Shown here: positions 1 through 7,840 of the stretch, in pieces
How positions within the stretch are numbered: position 1 is the stretch's first letter
Layout of the letters: every line of letters starts with the position of its first letter
Assembly: GCA_024709185.1 (NCBI GenBank)
Contig: JANJXE010000375.1
Location: 1-19,189, forward strand
Direction: 5' to 3'
Length of the DNA: 19,189 nt
Source of the DNA: Paludibacter sp.
Lineage (GTDB): Bacteria > Bacteroidota > Bacteroidia > Bacteroidales > Paludibacteraceae
Notes under the pieces: model-generated
Seen by the model: the letters and a program-made list of their open reading frames with translations, nothing else
What the model was told of the DNA's origin: nothing
The model's database searches: none
Translations under genes and position numbers: made by a program

Positions 1-117
1 CTCACCATTAAGTATATCTGCTTCGAACCCGATACTACCAACCTGCTTCAGGAACCGGATATCGAAATCGAACACGATAGCTATCGGAGCTTTGGCCGAA
101 ACAACAATAACAAATGA
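1..117 (+). CDS. trmB: C-terminal end of tRNA (guanine-N7)-methyltransferase (partial, probable)
   Basis: Frame 1 is open from the window edge to TGA at 115-117, followed at once by TAA. It encodes 38 residues beginning LTIKYICFEPDT. The stretch TIKYI.F resembles the last conserved strand of Bacteroidota TrmB, which makes m7G46 in tRNA with S-adenosylmethionine in the cytoplasm. TrmB also commonly precedes mrp in this phylum. Both points are recalled family knowledge, not search results. The tail after the conserved strand is Asn- and Glu-rich and looks disordered. The catalytic part lies outside the window, so the call rests on a short match plus context. Confidence 0.55.
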   Translation, partial: LTIKYICFEPDTTNLLQEPDIEIEHDSYRSFGRNNNNK

Positions 118-121
118 TAAA

Positions 122-158
122 TGTTTAATGATTAATAATTAAACATTAATAATTAAAA
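122..158. repeat. Heptamer-repeat arms, back to back, before mrp
   Basis: The 47-bp gap between the trmB-like stop and the mrp start is almost filled by the 7-bp repeat family of this window. It reads TTTAATG-ATTAATA in one direction and then AACATTAATAATTAA in the other, with no core between. It ends about six bases before the mrp ATG, so the mrp ribosome-binding region is largely repeat sequence. No Shine-Dalgarno-like purine run is seen. Confidence 0.75.
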
Positions 159-164
159 ACACAT

Positions 165-1274
165 ATGACACTAACAACACAACTCGTTTTAGATGCGCTT
201 ACCCACGTACGGTATCCCGGTACCGGAAAGGACATCGTTTCCTCCGGCATGATTTATGGCGATATTATCATAGAAGGAAAGAAAATTTCACTTTCGCTCC
301 TGTTCGAAAAGCCCAACGATCCCTTTGTGAAATCGGTGGTGAAGGCGGCCGAAACAGCCATCCTGACTTATATCGGGGAGGACGTGGATATCAAGGGAAA
401 TATTACGCCTTTCCACAAGGAAGCGCCCAAAGCCAAGGTGAATTCCATCCTGCCCGATGTGAAAAATATCATCGCAGTATTTTCGGGAAAAGGCGGCGTG
501 GGAAAATCGACTGTGTCGTCGAACCTGGCTATTTCGCTGGCTAAACTGGGTTACAGGGTGGGTCTCCTCGATGCCGATATCCACGGTCCGTCGATGCCCA
601 AAATGTTTGGCGTGGAAGATGAACGGCCCTACATGGAGGAATTCGATGGGAAAGAAATGATTGTTCCTATTGAAAAATATGGCGTTAAACTGCTGTCGAT
701 AGGTTTTTTTGTAGACCCCGAAAATGCCCTGGTTTGGCGGGGTGCCATGGCCAGCAATGCCCTCAAACAGCTTATTACCGATGCGCACTGGGGTGAGCTC
801 GATTACTTTGTAATGGACCTTCCTCCCGGAACCGGCGATATCCACCTTACCCTGGTGCAGACCATGGGCATTACGGGTGCCGTGGCTGTTACCACCCCTC
901 AGGACGTGGCCCTGGCCGATGCCCGCAAAGGAGTGAATATGTTTACCGGCGATAAGGTGAATGTGCCTGTGCTGGGTCTGGTCGAAAATATGGCCTGGTT
1001 TACTCCGGCCGAACTTCCTGAAAATAAGTATTATATCTTCGGAAAAGATGGTGGAAAGAAGCTGGCCGAAGAGCTGGGACTTCCCCTGCTGGGACAAATA
1101 CCCATTGTGCAAAGCATTCGCGAAGGGGGCGACGAGGGCCGACCGGTAGCCTTCAGTGCCGATTCCATTACCGCACAGGCCTTCCTGCACCTTGCCGAAA
1201 AGGTGGTGGAACAGGTGAACCTGCGCAACGAAACCCAGGCGCCCACGCAAAAGGTGGAGATTACACACAGGTAA
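165..1274 (+). CDS. mrp: Mrp/NBP35-type P-loop ATPase, Fe-S cluster carrier family, without cysteines
   Basis: The 369-residue protein has an N-terminal MIP18/DUF59-like domain (about 1-80) and a MinD-type ATPase domain. The deviant Walker A is GKGGVGKST (108-116), the switch region is DADIHGPSMP (136-145), and the Walker B-like segment is DLPPGTGD (218-225). The family is known to bind and pass on 4Fe-4S clusters through a CPxC motif after the VENM segment. Here that place reads VENMAWFTPAELPENKYY (273-290) with no cysteine, and the whole protein contains none. From memory, related Bacteroidota Mrp proteins look similar at this site. The ATPase role is certain; direct cysteine-ligated cluster binding is doubtful. 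The ATG at 165 gives the full N-terminal domain. It is probably cotranscribed with the upstream trmB-like gene, 47 bp away. Confidence 0.9.
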   Translation: MTLTTQLVLDALTHVRYPGTGKDIVSSGMIYGDIIIEGKKISLSLLFEKPNDPFVKSVVKAAETAILTYIGEDVDIKGNITPFHKEAPKAKVNSILPDVKNIIAVFSGKGGVGKSTVSSNLAISLAKLGYRVGLLDADIHGPSMPKMFGVEDERPYMEEFDGKEMIVPIEKYGVKLLSIGFFVDPENALVWRGAMASNALKQLITDAHWGELDYFVMDLPPGTGDIHLTLVQTMGITGAVAVTTPQDVALADARKGVNMFTGDKVNVPVLGLVENMAWFTPAELPENKYYIFGKDGGKKLAEELGLPLLGQIPIVQSIREGGDEGRPVAFSADSITAQAFLHLAEKVVEQVNLRNETQAPTQKVEITHR

Positions 1275-1306
1275 ATTCCGAAAAACGTGTTTCAACCAAC
1301 GTAGTT

Positions 1307-1329
1307 AAATCAGAATAAGTTGATTTTTT
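1307..1329 (+). terminator. Weak Rho-independent-like terminator after mrp
   Basis: AAATCA (1307-1312) pairs with TGATTT (1321-1326) across an 8-nt loop and runs into a T tract. The stem is A+T-rich and short, so this is a modest candidate. It fits the end of the trmB-mrp unit and precedes a new promoter at 1373-1402. Confidence 0.35.
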
Positions 1330-1372
1330 ACTTCCCGATTGTTGAAATCCGGACAATTTGGAAATTTCGATA

Positions 1373-1402
1373 TTGTGAGTTGCGAAAATTTAGGTATTTT
1401 TG
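1373..1402 (+). promoter_or_regulatory. Bacteroidota-type promoter for the barrel gene at 1457
   Basis: TATTTTTG (1395-1402) matches the -7 consensus TAnnTTTG of the primary sigma factor in Bacteroidota. TTG (1373-1375) lies 19 bp upstream, the expected spacing for the -33 element. The start codon is about 55 bp downstream, leaving an A+T-rich leader. Confidence 0.65.
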
Positions 1403-1456
1403 CAACTCTGCTATTTTATAAATAAGTTTTAATCTTACATCATCATTTTATTTCCT

Positions 1457-2263
1457 ATGAAGAAGTTCTATGTAGTACTTATGTTGGTGGCACTTACCAG
1501 CACCTTATCAGCACAAAAATCGCTTACTGAAGGGGCTTTCGAAAATGGTCGCTGGTCGGTAGCCGGCGAGTTGGGTTTCAGTCGCTGGAACGGCGATTTT
1601 CATCCTACCACGGATCAATTCCTGAATGGTTTTGTGCGTAGTCCGCTCATCGGACTGTCGGCCGAGTACAACATCAGCCCGCTATTGGGAATGGGTGTTA
1701 TGATGGGTGGCTATTTCCTGAACCAAAACGACGATAACGAACGGTATGTAGCGCGGGGTGTCTATGTTGCTCCTTATTTATCGACCGATATTTTCGGGTT
1801 ACTGAATGCCGAAAAACTTAAATACTGGAGCCTGTGGGGCAGTGCAGGGGTGGGTATTATCAATCCGATACGTACCCGCTACGGGCGTGCTACTGCTCCG
1901 GGCAATGGCTCCGACATTCCTGTTGCCACTATTGCAGCTCCACCGGCAATGTTGATGCTACCCTTTTCGCTTACCCTCGAGCGCAAAATATCTCCCACCT
2001 TATCCCTCGGCCTGTCGGCCCGCTTCAATGCTTCGAACTCCGACGAGCTCGACGGATTGGTACGCGGCGACTTCAACGACCACTTTCAGAACCTTGCCCT
2101 ACAGGTTCGCTACCGCATCCTACCCGAAAGCCAGGATCATTTCCGCGATAAGAAATTCATCTACCAATCGCCCTACATACGTGCCATACAAAAAAACATG
2201 GAACGGATAGAGGAGTTGGAGCGGAAAGTGGAAAAACTGGAAAAATTAATGATTAATGATTAA
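1457..2263 (+). CDS. Outer-membrane beta-barrel protein with C-terminal coiled coil
   Basis: This 268-residue protein starts with a clear Sec signal peptide (MKKFYVVLMLVALTSTLSA, cleavage near residue 19-20). The mature part has alternating aromatic/hydrophobic strands and Gly-rich turns typical of a small 8- to 10-strand barrel (residues about 30-225), such as OmpW- or OprF-like porins. The final 30 residues (RIEELERKVEKLEKL) form heptad-patterned charged helix, probably a short periplasmic coiled coil. No named family is claimed. It has its own promoter at 1373-1402. The last five codons and the stop (2246-2263, LMIND then TAA) are made by the heptamer-repeat array, so the original C-terminus was probably altered by repeat insertion. 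Confidence 0.75.
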   Translation: MKKFYVVLMLVALTSTLSAQKSLTEGAFENGRWSVAGELGFSRWNGDFHPTTDQFLNGFVRSPLIGLSAEYNISPLLGMGVMMGGYFLNQNDDNERYVARGVYVAPYLSTDIFGLLNAEKLKYWSLWGSAGVGIINPIRTRYGRATAPGNGSDIPVATIAAPPAMLMLPFSLTLERKISPTLSLGLSARFNASNSDELDGLVRGDFNDHFQNLALQVRYRILPESQDHFRDKKFIYQSPYIRAIQKNMERIEELERKVEKLEKLMIND

Positions 2264-2278
2264 TGATTAATGGGTGGG
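2245..2278 (+). repeat. Heptamer-repeat arm (left) with GGTGGG flank
   Basis: Four perfect tandem copies of ATTAATG occupy 2245-2272, followed by GGTGGG (2273-2278). The same order (array, then GGTGG) occurs at 7712-7722 and 17398-17411. The array overlaps the 3' end of the barrel gene and supplies its stop codon. It points toward the OLD gene, with an opposed arm after that gene. Confidence 0.85.
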
Positions 2279-2316
2279 TTTAAGAGAGGATGCTGGTTTG
2301 TTGAAATTAAATTTTC

Positions 2317-2324
2317 TATCTTTG
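2317..2324 (+). promoter_or_regulatory. Bacteroidota -7 box for the OLD-family gene
   Basis: TATCTTTG is a full match to TAnnTTTG, 19 bp before the GTG start. A TTTG at 2297-2300 is the nearest -33 candidate but is only 16 bp away, shorter than usual. The box lies inside the interval bounded by the opposed repeat arms, so the gene brings its own promoter. Confidence 0.5.
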
Positions 2325-2343
2325 TTCGAAAATTTTAAACTAC

Positions 2344-4023
2344 GTGATACACAAATTAATTTTAAAGAACTTCAAGAAAATCAAAGAAGAAGTTTTTAAC
2401 TTTAATAGCTTTGATTTGATAGTTGGTGCCAATAATAGTGGAAAAAGCACTTCATTACAAGCATTGGCGATATGGCAATATTGTGTGGATCAGTTCAGAA
2501 TGGCCAAAAAAAAGGGGAGTCGTGGAATCCAGGTTGTATTACCAAATTTTACAGCATTGCCTTTGCCCGAATTTAATTTGTTGTGGAACGACAGGATTGG
2601 TCAGGCAAACAATAATTACATCTACATCGAAATTGATGTTTTTTGGATGGATAATGTTAATACTGAGCAACACTTTTGTGTGCAATTACGATATCAATCG
2701 CCGCAATCTGTTTATGCTATTCCCAAAGATGGATGGAAAGATGTTGCAAAAAAGCAGGAAATGCCGGAATTTCCCAGGGTTGTTTATGTTCCTCCGTTTT
2801 CAGGGATAGAACCGCATGAGAAGTGGATGGACGATGGCAATGTTCGTCAGAATGTTGGTAAAGCCCAACCGGGTTCGGTTCTTCGAAATTTACTTTACAG
2901 AGTAATCGACCGTCCAGAACCTATACACGACAATGTCAATTGGCAGGAAATTGTGAAAAAGGTAAAGGAGTGGTTTGATGTTGACATGCAGGCTCCTGAA
3001 TATGAAAAAGGTTTAAGTACTGAAATTACAGCAGAGTATAAGGTTAATAAAAAACCATTTGATATTATTTCAGGAGGTAGTGGATTTCATCAGATTTTAA
3101 CCCTGCTTGCATTTATGTATGGGTATAAAGGGGCTACAACCCTGCTTTTTGATGAACCGGATGCTCATTTACATGTGAACCTGCAACGCCAGATAATCAA
3201 TTATTTCAAACAAAATGCTCAACTCCAGTTTTTGATTGCTACGCACTCCGAGGAGTTTATTAAGGGGGTTGAAATTGATTCTATCCTTTCAATTCTTTCC
3301 GGAAGTCCCAAAAGAGTTCAGTCAAATGTGTCTGTTATTCAGGCTTTAAGCAGTGTTGATAATATTGATGTGGTTCGTACACAGGATTCCCCGTTTATCC
3401 TTTATTTAGAAGGTGAAGATGATGAACGAATATTAGCTGCCTGGTCCAATACATTGGGGAAAACGGAGATTTATCAGAAATTTTATCCATACGTTTTAGG
3501 TGGTTCTACAAAAAGAGAAATGAAAACAAAAGCTGATACGCATTTTGCAGCGTTGAAACTTATTGTGCCTGAGTTGAAGAGAGCCATCCTGCTGGATTAT
3601 GATAATGAAGAATCGGCCTTGAATCCTCCTGCTAATCAACATACGCTCAACGAATGGAGGCGTAAAAATATCGACAACTATTTATTGGTTTCCGATGCCT
3701 GGAAACGAGCTGCAGCAATCAATTTTGACAGCGGATCGCTGCAATCCTGTCTCGATATAATCGATAATGTGTTTAACGGGCAAAATCTTATACTTCCGCC
3801 GGGCAGTACCTGGAAAAACGTAACAGCGCAGATTTTTTCGGTTTTAGATGGTAAAAAGTTACTGTTTGAAAATAATGATTCGCTGTTTAATCAGATAAAA
3901 CACTTGAACAAGTCCGATGTAAAATTAAACCGCAGCGCCATTGCAAATGCGATGTTACCCGAAGAAATTCACCAGGATGTAGAGTCGTTCTTTCTAAATC
4001 TCGAAGCAATAGCAAATTCATAA
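2344..4023 (+). CDS. OLD-family ATP-dependent nuclease (ABC-type ATPase plus TOPRIM)
   Basis: The 559-residue protein begins at GTG (2344); the N-terminal MIHKLILKNFKKIK is a typical first strand of this ATPase family, and no better upstream ATG exists. Walker A is GANNSGKST (28-36), Walker B is LLFDEPDAHLH (around D270-E271), and the H-loop is ATHSEE (H301). A TOPRIM domain follows: the acidic motif LYLEGEDDE (E356) and the metal-binding DYDN (D418, D420). OLD-family proteins are DNA nucleases with anti-phage roles (P2 Old, GajA). No UvrD-like helicase follows, so this is not a Gabija pair. A stand-alone (class 1-like) OLD nuclease or a distinct subfamily fits best. The gene is visibly A+T-richer than mrp and the receptor gene and is framed by inverted repeat arms, which suggests acquisition. 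Confidence 0.85.
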   Translation: MIHKLILKNFKKIKEEVFNFNSFDLIVGANNSGKSTSLQALAIWQYCVDQFRMAKKKGSRGIQVVLPNFTALPLPEFNLLWNDRIGQANNNYIYIEIDVFWMDNVNTEQHFCVQLRYQSPQSVYAIPKDGWKDVAKKQEMPEFPRVVYVPPFSGIEPHEKWMDDGNVRQNVGKAQPGSVLRNLLYRVIDRPEPIHDNVNWQEIVKKVKEWFDVDMQAPEYEKGLSTEITAEYKVNKKPFDIISGGSGFHQILTLLAFMYGYKGATTLLFDEPDAHLHVNLQRQIINYFKQNAQLQFLIATHSEEFIKGVEIDSILSILSGSPKRVQSNVSVIQALSSVDNIDVVRTQDSPFILYLEGEDDERILAAWSNTLGKTEIYQKFYPYVLGGSTKREMKTKADTHFAALKLIVPELKRAILLDYDNEESALNPPANQHTLNEWRRKNIDNYLLVSDAWKRAAAINFDSGSLQSCLDIIDNVFNGQNLILPPGSTWKNVTAQIFSVLDGKKLLFENNDSLFNQIKHLNKSDVKLNRSAIANAMLPEEIHQDVESFFLNLEAIANS

Positions 4024-4070
4024 CCTTAAGCACTATACCTGTTTCTATTGCTACATAAATCACCCCCCCC

Positions 4071-4124
4071 CTCAACCCCAACCATTAATCATTAATCATT
4101 AATCATTAATCATTAATCATTATT
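4071..4124 (-). repeat. Heptamer-repeat arm (right) after the OLD gene
   Basis: CTCAACCCCAACC (4071-4083) leads into five perfect CATTAAT units (4083-4117) and a degenerate sixth (to 4124). The corresponding end of the complete element reads CTCAACCGCAACC before the array at 7788-7800, so this is the same right end. Nine consecutive C residues (4063-4071) sit just before it. The arm is inverted relative to the one at 2245-2278. Confidence 0.85.
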
Positions 4125-4394
4125 GATGTTATATTCTGTAATGCTTTTTCGTCATATCACTGTAGTTTCCCAAAATCATAAAAAACGTAAAAGTTGGATG
4201 CTTCTACATCCCGATGCGTAACCGATTGCGTCTATACTACAAACATCGATGTTAGTTTCATTTCACAACGCCTGAGTCGACCGGTCGGTCAGCCTGTGGT
4301 ACACCCGTACCGGTCGATTTATGCACTTGTTTAACAAATTTTCAATCCTGGCTTCATACATTGTGCAGGTATTGAAAGAAAAAATTAATGTCGT
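4125..4394. other. Gene-free stretch before the exported protein at 4395, with a G+C-rich palindrome
   Basis: No convincing gene is seen on either strand. A small hairpin GGATG/CATCC with a 6-nt loop lies at 4196-4211. The main feature is an inverted repeat, TCGACCGGT (4277-4285) against ACCGGTCGA (4309-4317), with a 23-nt loop. The stem can be extended by CGG/CCG across a one-base bulge. It is much more G+C-rich than its surroundings and lies 78 bp before the ATG at 4395. It could be an operator or an mRNA leader structure. It has no following T run, so it is not a standard terminator. No good TAnnTTTG box was found here. Confidence 0.5.
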
Positions 4395-5033
4395 ATGAAA
4401 ACCATTGCTTTCTTTCCATTTCTGTTGGCACTTTGCCTCGTAGCAGCTCCTGTTTCGCTTATTGCCAACTCGCCTGTCGAATCGTCCGATGCCGCTGAGT
4501 ACGATGCTCAATATTCGGCTAAAACCGAAGCTTTCCTCGAAGCGACTACCAAAGCTACTCCTTCTAAAAGTCTTGCCTCCCTGCCGCTGGTGCGTTTCTT
4601 TACAGCCGATACCATTGTGGTGGTAAGTCCCGAAAAGTGTACTATCACTGCTGCCGATAAAGCCGATATAGAAAAGGCTGTGTACTGGGATAATTTTCAA
4701 ACCCGCCCTGTGTATGTGTATAAAACCGAACGCGAACTTACTAAAAAAGATGCCCGCCGGCACCTTATGTTCGTGGGTTGCCTCCACCAGTTTAAGCGTA
4801 CGAATCTTTTTCAGATTCCTGTAACGAAGGCTTCGAAAGGTTTTCGCTTCGATAATCGTCAGTTCGATAACCCGCAGGACTCTTTTTTCTACATCAACCC
4901 AGGTGCCAACCGTATGTACCTGTGTAAAAACAATCCCGAAGCCCGTCACGCTTTCTTTGCTATCGGTGGCACGCCCTTCGCGCTGCATGTGTTCCGCAAC
5001 AACCGCCTGATTATGACCGGTTACAATATTTAA
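4395..5033 (+). CDS. Exported protein of unknown function
   Basis: I do not recognise a family. The 212-residue protein opens with a Sec signal peptide (MKTIAFFPFLLALCLVAAPVSLIA, about 24 residues). A low-complexity Ser/Ala/Thr/Glu segment follows (about 25-65) and then a compact mixed alpha/beta-looking region (about 75-212). Two cysteines occur in the mature part, in the segments SPEKCT and FVGCLHQ, and a third in YLCKNN, so a disulfide is possible. There is no lipobox, no metal motif and no membrane span after the signal. The second half is rich in aromatic and basic residues (RFDNRQFDNP, FYINPGANRMYL). It is followed after 126 bp by the receptor-like gene in the same direction, so shared transcription is possible. 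Confidence 0.6.
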   Translation: MKTIAFFPFLLALCLVAAPVSLIANSPVESSDAAEYDAQYSAKTEAFLEATTKATPSKSLASLPLVRFFTADTIVVVSPEKCTITAADKADIEKAVYWDNFQTRPVYVYKTERELTKKDARRHLMFVGCLHQFKRTNLFQIPVTKASKGFRFDNRQFDNPQDSFFYINPGANRMYLCKNNPEARHAFFAIGGTPFALHVFRNNRLIMTGYNI

Positions 5034-5159
5034 TTCACAAAAAAACTATTTATTCTTGCTCCATTACGAAACGAGCATGTTAATACATCACATTCAGGAT
5101 GATGGTAATTTTGGCATGCGAGTTCCATACGACCTTTAAAAAAATCAATCATTACCGTT

Positions 5160-7685
5160 ATGAAGTCAATCCGTTTTTTATTCTTGCTTTTTATTTTGTG
5201 TGGTGTTGTTAACAGCTCCCTCCTGGCCACCGCTGTTGCCGAAATGGCCATCGTTAAAGGTAAAGTGGTAAACGATAAAAATGAACCTGTCGAATATGCA
5301 ACTGCTGTTCTCCTGAGTCCGGAAACCGGCGAAGTGGTGAAGGGCGAAGTGTGCAACGATAAGGGCGAATTCGCTATCTCACGGGTTAACAAAGGCAACT
5401 ATGTGCTGGCTGTAAGCATGGTGGGCTACAAACAAAAGGATGCTGTTAACCTGGTGGTGGATGGAAAACTGTCGGTAATCGAACGCACCATAGTTCTCAA
5501 CGAACAGGTGGAACAGCTTCAGACGGTGGAAGTGGTGGGTAAAAAGGATTTTATCGAACAGGCCGTGGATAAGGTGGTGATAAACCCCGATGCATCGGTA
5601 ACCACTGCGTCCGAAAATGTGTACGATATCCTGCGTAAACTCCCCGGTGTGAGCATCGATAATAACGATAATATTACACTGAAGGGAATGCAGGGCGTGC
5701 GGGTGCTTATCGACGATAAACCAACTTACCTCACCGCGCAACAGCTGGCTTCGTGGCTCAAAAGTATGCAGGGCAAGGAGGTGGAACGAATCGAGATCAT
5801 CGAAAATCCTTCGGCCCGCTACGATGCGGAGGGCAACTCAGGCATCATAAATATTAAAACAAAACATATCAAAGCACCGGGTTTCAATGGATCGGTTAAT
5901 GGCGGACTGATGCTCAGCGAAGCCTATCGCCCGCAGGCGGCTCCCAATTTCGATGGAACCGCCGGAATAGCTGGTGCATCCGGTACTGCGCAGGTTCTTG
6001 CTCCGTTGGCAACTACTACCCAACCCGAAGCGGCTCCCTTCGGCGGCAACGGTGGCATCAACCTGAATATGAACTACGGTAAACTGAATCTCTACGGAAA
6101 TTACTCCAACTACCACTGGGCGGGATGGAATACCATGGACGCGGTGCGCCGCTATACGGGTACCGAATTGCAGGGGGCCTCGCAACTGATTACCAATAAG
6201 GGCGACTTCCGCGGCAGTTCGCACAACTACAAGGCCGGTGCCGATTATTTTATTGCCAAAAACCATGTGCTGAGCCTTATGGTGCGCGGAAACAGTGGGA
6301 ATAGTAAGGAGGACTTTCGCAATCAAACCAATTTCAGGGATGCTGACCTGAATACCGATTCACTGCTCATTACCGATTCCAAAGGTCACAACAACTGGAG
6401 CAATACCACTTACAATATGAATTACAAGTGGGATATCGATTCGCTGGGGCAGTCGCTGCTGTTCGATATCGACTACGCCCGCTTTCATTTCAATGGTTCC
6501 AACAACCAGGAAGGCCAATACTACCGCCCCGACATGACCGAACTCAACAAGGATCTGCTGGTGGTTACCTCTCAGGGCAACGATATCAGCATCCTGAGCT
6601 CGAAACTCGACCATGTGTGGCCGGTGAGTAAACAACTGCACCTCGAATCGGGATTGAAATTCAGTACGGTAACTACCGAAAGTTTTATCGATATGGATGG
6701 AACCATGACGCAAAACGACCGTTTTATTTATCAGGAAGATATTCAGGCGGCTTACCTCAATGCGCGCTGGCAACTCCGTAAAACAAGCCTGCAACTGGGC
6801 CTTCGTCTCGAAAATACGCTCTCGAAAGGTAATTCGGTGACTACAAATCAGGTGAACGATACTTCCTACCTCAAACTGTTTCCATCGTTTTTTGCACAAC
6901 AGCAACTTACCGATAAGCACAACCTGAATTTCCGTTACAGCTACCGCATTGGCCGTCCCAACTACCAACACCTCAATCCTTTTAAGTGGATGGTCGATCC
7001 GTATACGTTCAACGTAGGTAATCCTAACCTGAAACCGCAGTTTACGCATACTGCCGCGCTTACCCACTCGTACCAGAATAAGCTGATTTCGGCCCTGGGA
7101 GTGAATTATACCGATGGGTTGTTTACCCAGATTATTCGTCAGAACGACGAAAACCGCACGGTGTACCAAACCATGGAAAACCTGAACAGCTCGCTGGATG
7201 TGACCCTGTCGGAAACGCTGCAACTGCAACCTGCAAAATGGTGGCGACTCAATGGTACCCTAACGGGAATGTACAAAACGATCGATTTGGGCGATAACGA
7301 CCCGCTCAGCCGATTCAGCGTGATGGGAAATATGAGCAATACCTTCACCCTTCCCTGGAAAGTGGATCTGGAAGTGAGCGGCCGCTACAGCTCGTCGCAA
7401 CTGGTGAGTAATGTGATTATGCGTCCGCGCTATTCCATCGATCTGGGTGTTCAGCGCAGCTTTTTCAACCGCAAGGGTATGCTGAAACTGGCGGTCAACG
7501 ATGTGTTTAATACCAACCGCGGTAGCGCTTATGCCCGCCACGCCAATGTGGACATCGATGTGCTCAACGGCTGGAGCTCGCGCCGTCTGAGCCTGAGCTT
7601 CAACTACCGCTTTGGCAAAGATGATTTCAAGACACGCGCCAACAGGGCCACTTCCTCGAGCGACGAAAGCCAACGAATCAACTAG
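5160..7685 (+). CDS. TonB-dependent-receptor-like outer-membrane beta-barrel protein
   Basis: The 841-residue protein has a Sec signal peptide (about 1-27), a carboxypeptidase-regulatory-like Ig fold (about 31-115, VKGKVVNDKNEPVEYATAVLL), a plug domain (about 130-240, with YDILRKLPGVSIDNN and VERIEIIENPSARYDAEG), and a long barrel to about residue 815. This order matches the Bacteroidota outer-membrane barrel family related to TonB receptors (PF14905-like). The substrate cannot be read from sequence, and no SusD partner is adjacent. An Ala/Gly/Thr/Pro-rich insertion (about 253-300) lies between plug and barrel and looks like a disordered loop. The polypeptide runs about 25 residues past the last strand in a Ser/Arg-rich tail. 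The stop (7683-7685) is followed immediately by a heptamer-repeat element. It is convergent with the DUF2271 gene. Confidence 0.85.
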   Translation: MKSIRFLFLLFILCGVVNSSLLATAVAEMAIVKGKVVNDKNEPVEYATAVLLSPETGEVVKGEVCNDKGEFAISRVNKGNYVLAVSMVGYKQKDAVNLVVDGKLSVIERTIVLNEQVEQLQTVEVVGKKDFIEQAVDKVVINPDASVTTASENVYDILRKLPGVSIDNNDNITLKGMQGVRVLIDDKPTYLTAQQLASWLKSMQGKEVERIEIIENPSARYDAEGNSGIINIKTKHIKAPGFNGSVNGGLMLSEAYRPQAAPNFDGTAGIAGASGTAQVLAPLATTTQPEAAPFGGNGGINLNMNYGKLNLYGNYSNYHWAGWNTMDAVRRYTGTELQGASQLITNKGDFRGSSHNYKAGADYFIAKNHVLSLMVRGNSGNSKEDFRNQTNFRDADLNTDSLLITDSKGHNNWSNTTYNMNYKWDIDSLGQSLLFDIDYARFHFNGSNNQEGQYYRPDMTELNKDLLVVTSQGNDISILSSKLDHVWPVSKQLHLESGLKFSTVTTESFIDMDGTMTQNDRFIYQEDIQAAYLNARWQLRKTSLQLGLRLENTLSKGNSVTTNQVNDTSYLKLFPSFFAQQQLTDKHNLNFRYSYRIGRPNYQHLNPFKWMVDPYTFNVGNPNLKPQFTHTAALTHSYQNKLISALGVNYTDGLFTQIIRQNDENRTVYQTMENLNSSLDVTLSETLQLQPAKWWRLNGTLTGMYKTIDLGDNDPLSRFSVMGNMSNTFTLPWKVDLEVSGRYSSSQLVSNVIMRPRYSIDLGVQRSFFNRKGMLKLAVNDVFNTNRGSAYARHANVDIDVLNGWSSRRLSLSFNYRFGKDDFKTRANRATSSSDESQRIN

Positions 7686-7832
7686 TAATGTTTAATTATT
7701 AATGATAAATGATTAATGGGTGGTATTGTAGTTTCGATTTACATTTAAGCAGTTTTGTAACCAAGATTATTTAAAAGTATATCGCCTCTCAACCGCAACC
7801 ATTAATCATTTATCATTAATCATTAAACATTG
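7686..7832 (+). repeat. Complete inverted-arm element, copy 1 (34-bp arms, about 81-bp core)
   Basis: The left arm (7686-7719) and right arm (7799-7832) are inverted repeats matching at 32 of 34 positions by my hand count. Each is built of 7-bp units: ATTAATG, ATAAATG, ATTAATG, TTTAATT from the core outward on the left. The core begins GGTGGTATTGTAG and ends CTCTCAACCGCAACC. A second copy with a recognisably similar core, in opposite orientation, is at 15163-15320. No coding capacity is seen. It lies between convergent genes and starts at the first base after the receptor gene's stop codon. As RNA it would fold into a long A-U hairpin with an 80-nt loop. Confidence 0.85.
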
Positions 7833-7840
7833 ATTGAGGT

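Noticed and set aside
288..1295. Long open frame on the - strand across mrp (335 codons)
   Set aside because: It is a mirror of mrp codon use: no family resemblance, His/Gly/Phe-rich composition, and mrp itself is unmistakable. The same holds for the - strand frames inside 5160-7685 and 4263-4988 and the + strand frames inside 8733-10106 and 13547-14086.
4083..4117. Possible CRISPR array because of regular short repeats
   Set aside because: Units are 7 bp and directly adjacent, without spacers, and no cas gene is present.
2344..5033. Gabija or another two-gene defence system
   Set aside because: The gene after the OLD nuclease is a secreted protein in a different compositional context, beyond a repeat arm and about 370 bp away; no helicase or effector motif is seen.
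7686..7832. Invertible promoter (phase switch) flanked by inverted repeats
   Set aside because: Arm and core sizes fit, but the cores hold no full TAnnTTTG box. The nearest is TAATCTTG, shared by both copies with one mismatch and no spaced -33. Copy 1 lies between convergent genes and no recombinase gene is in the window. Read-level inversion data could reopen this.
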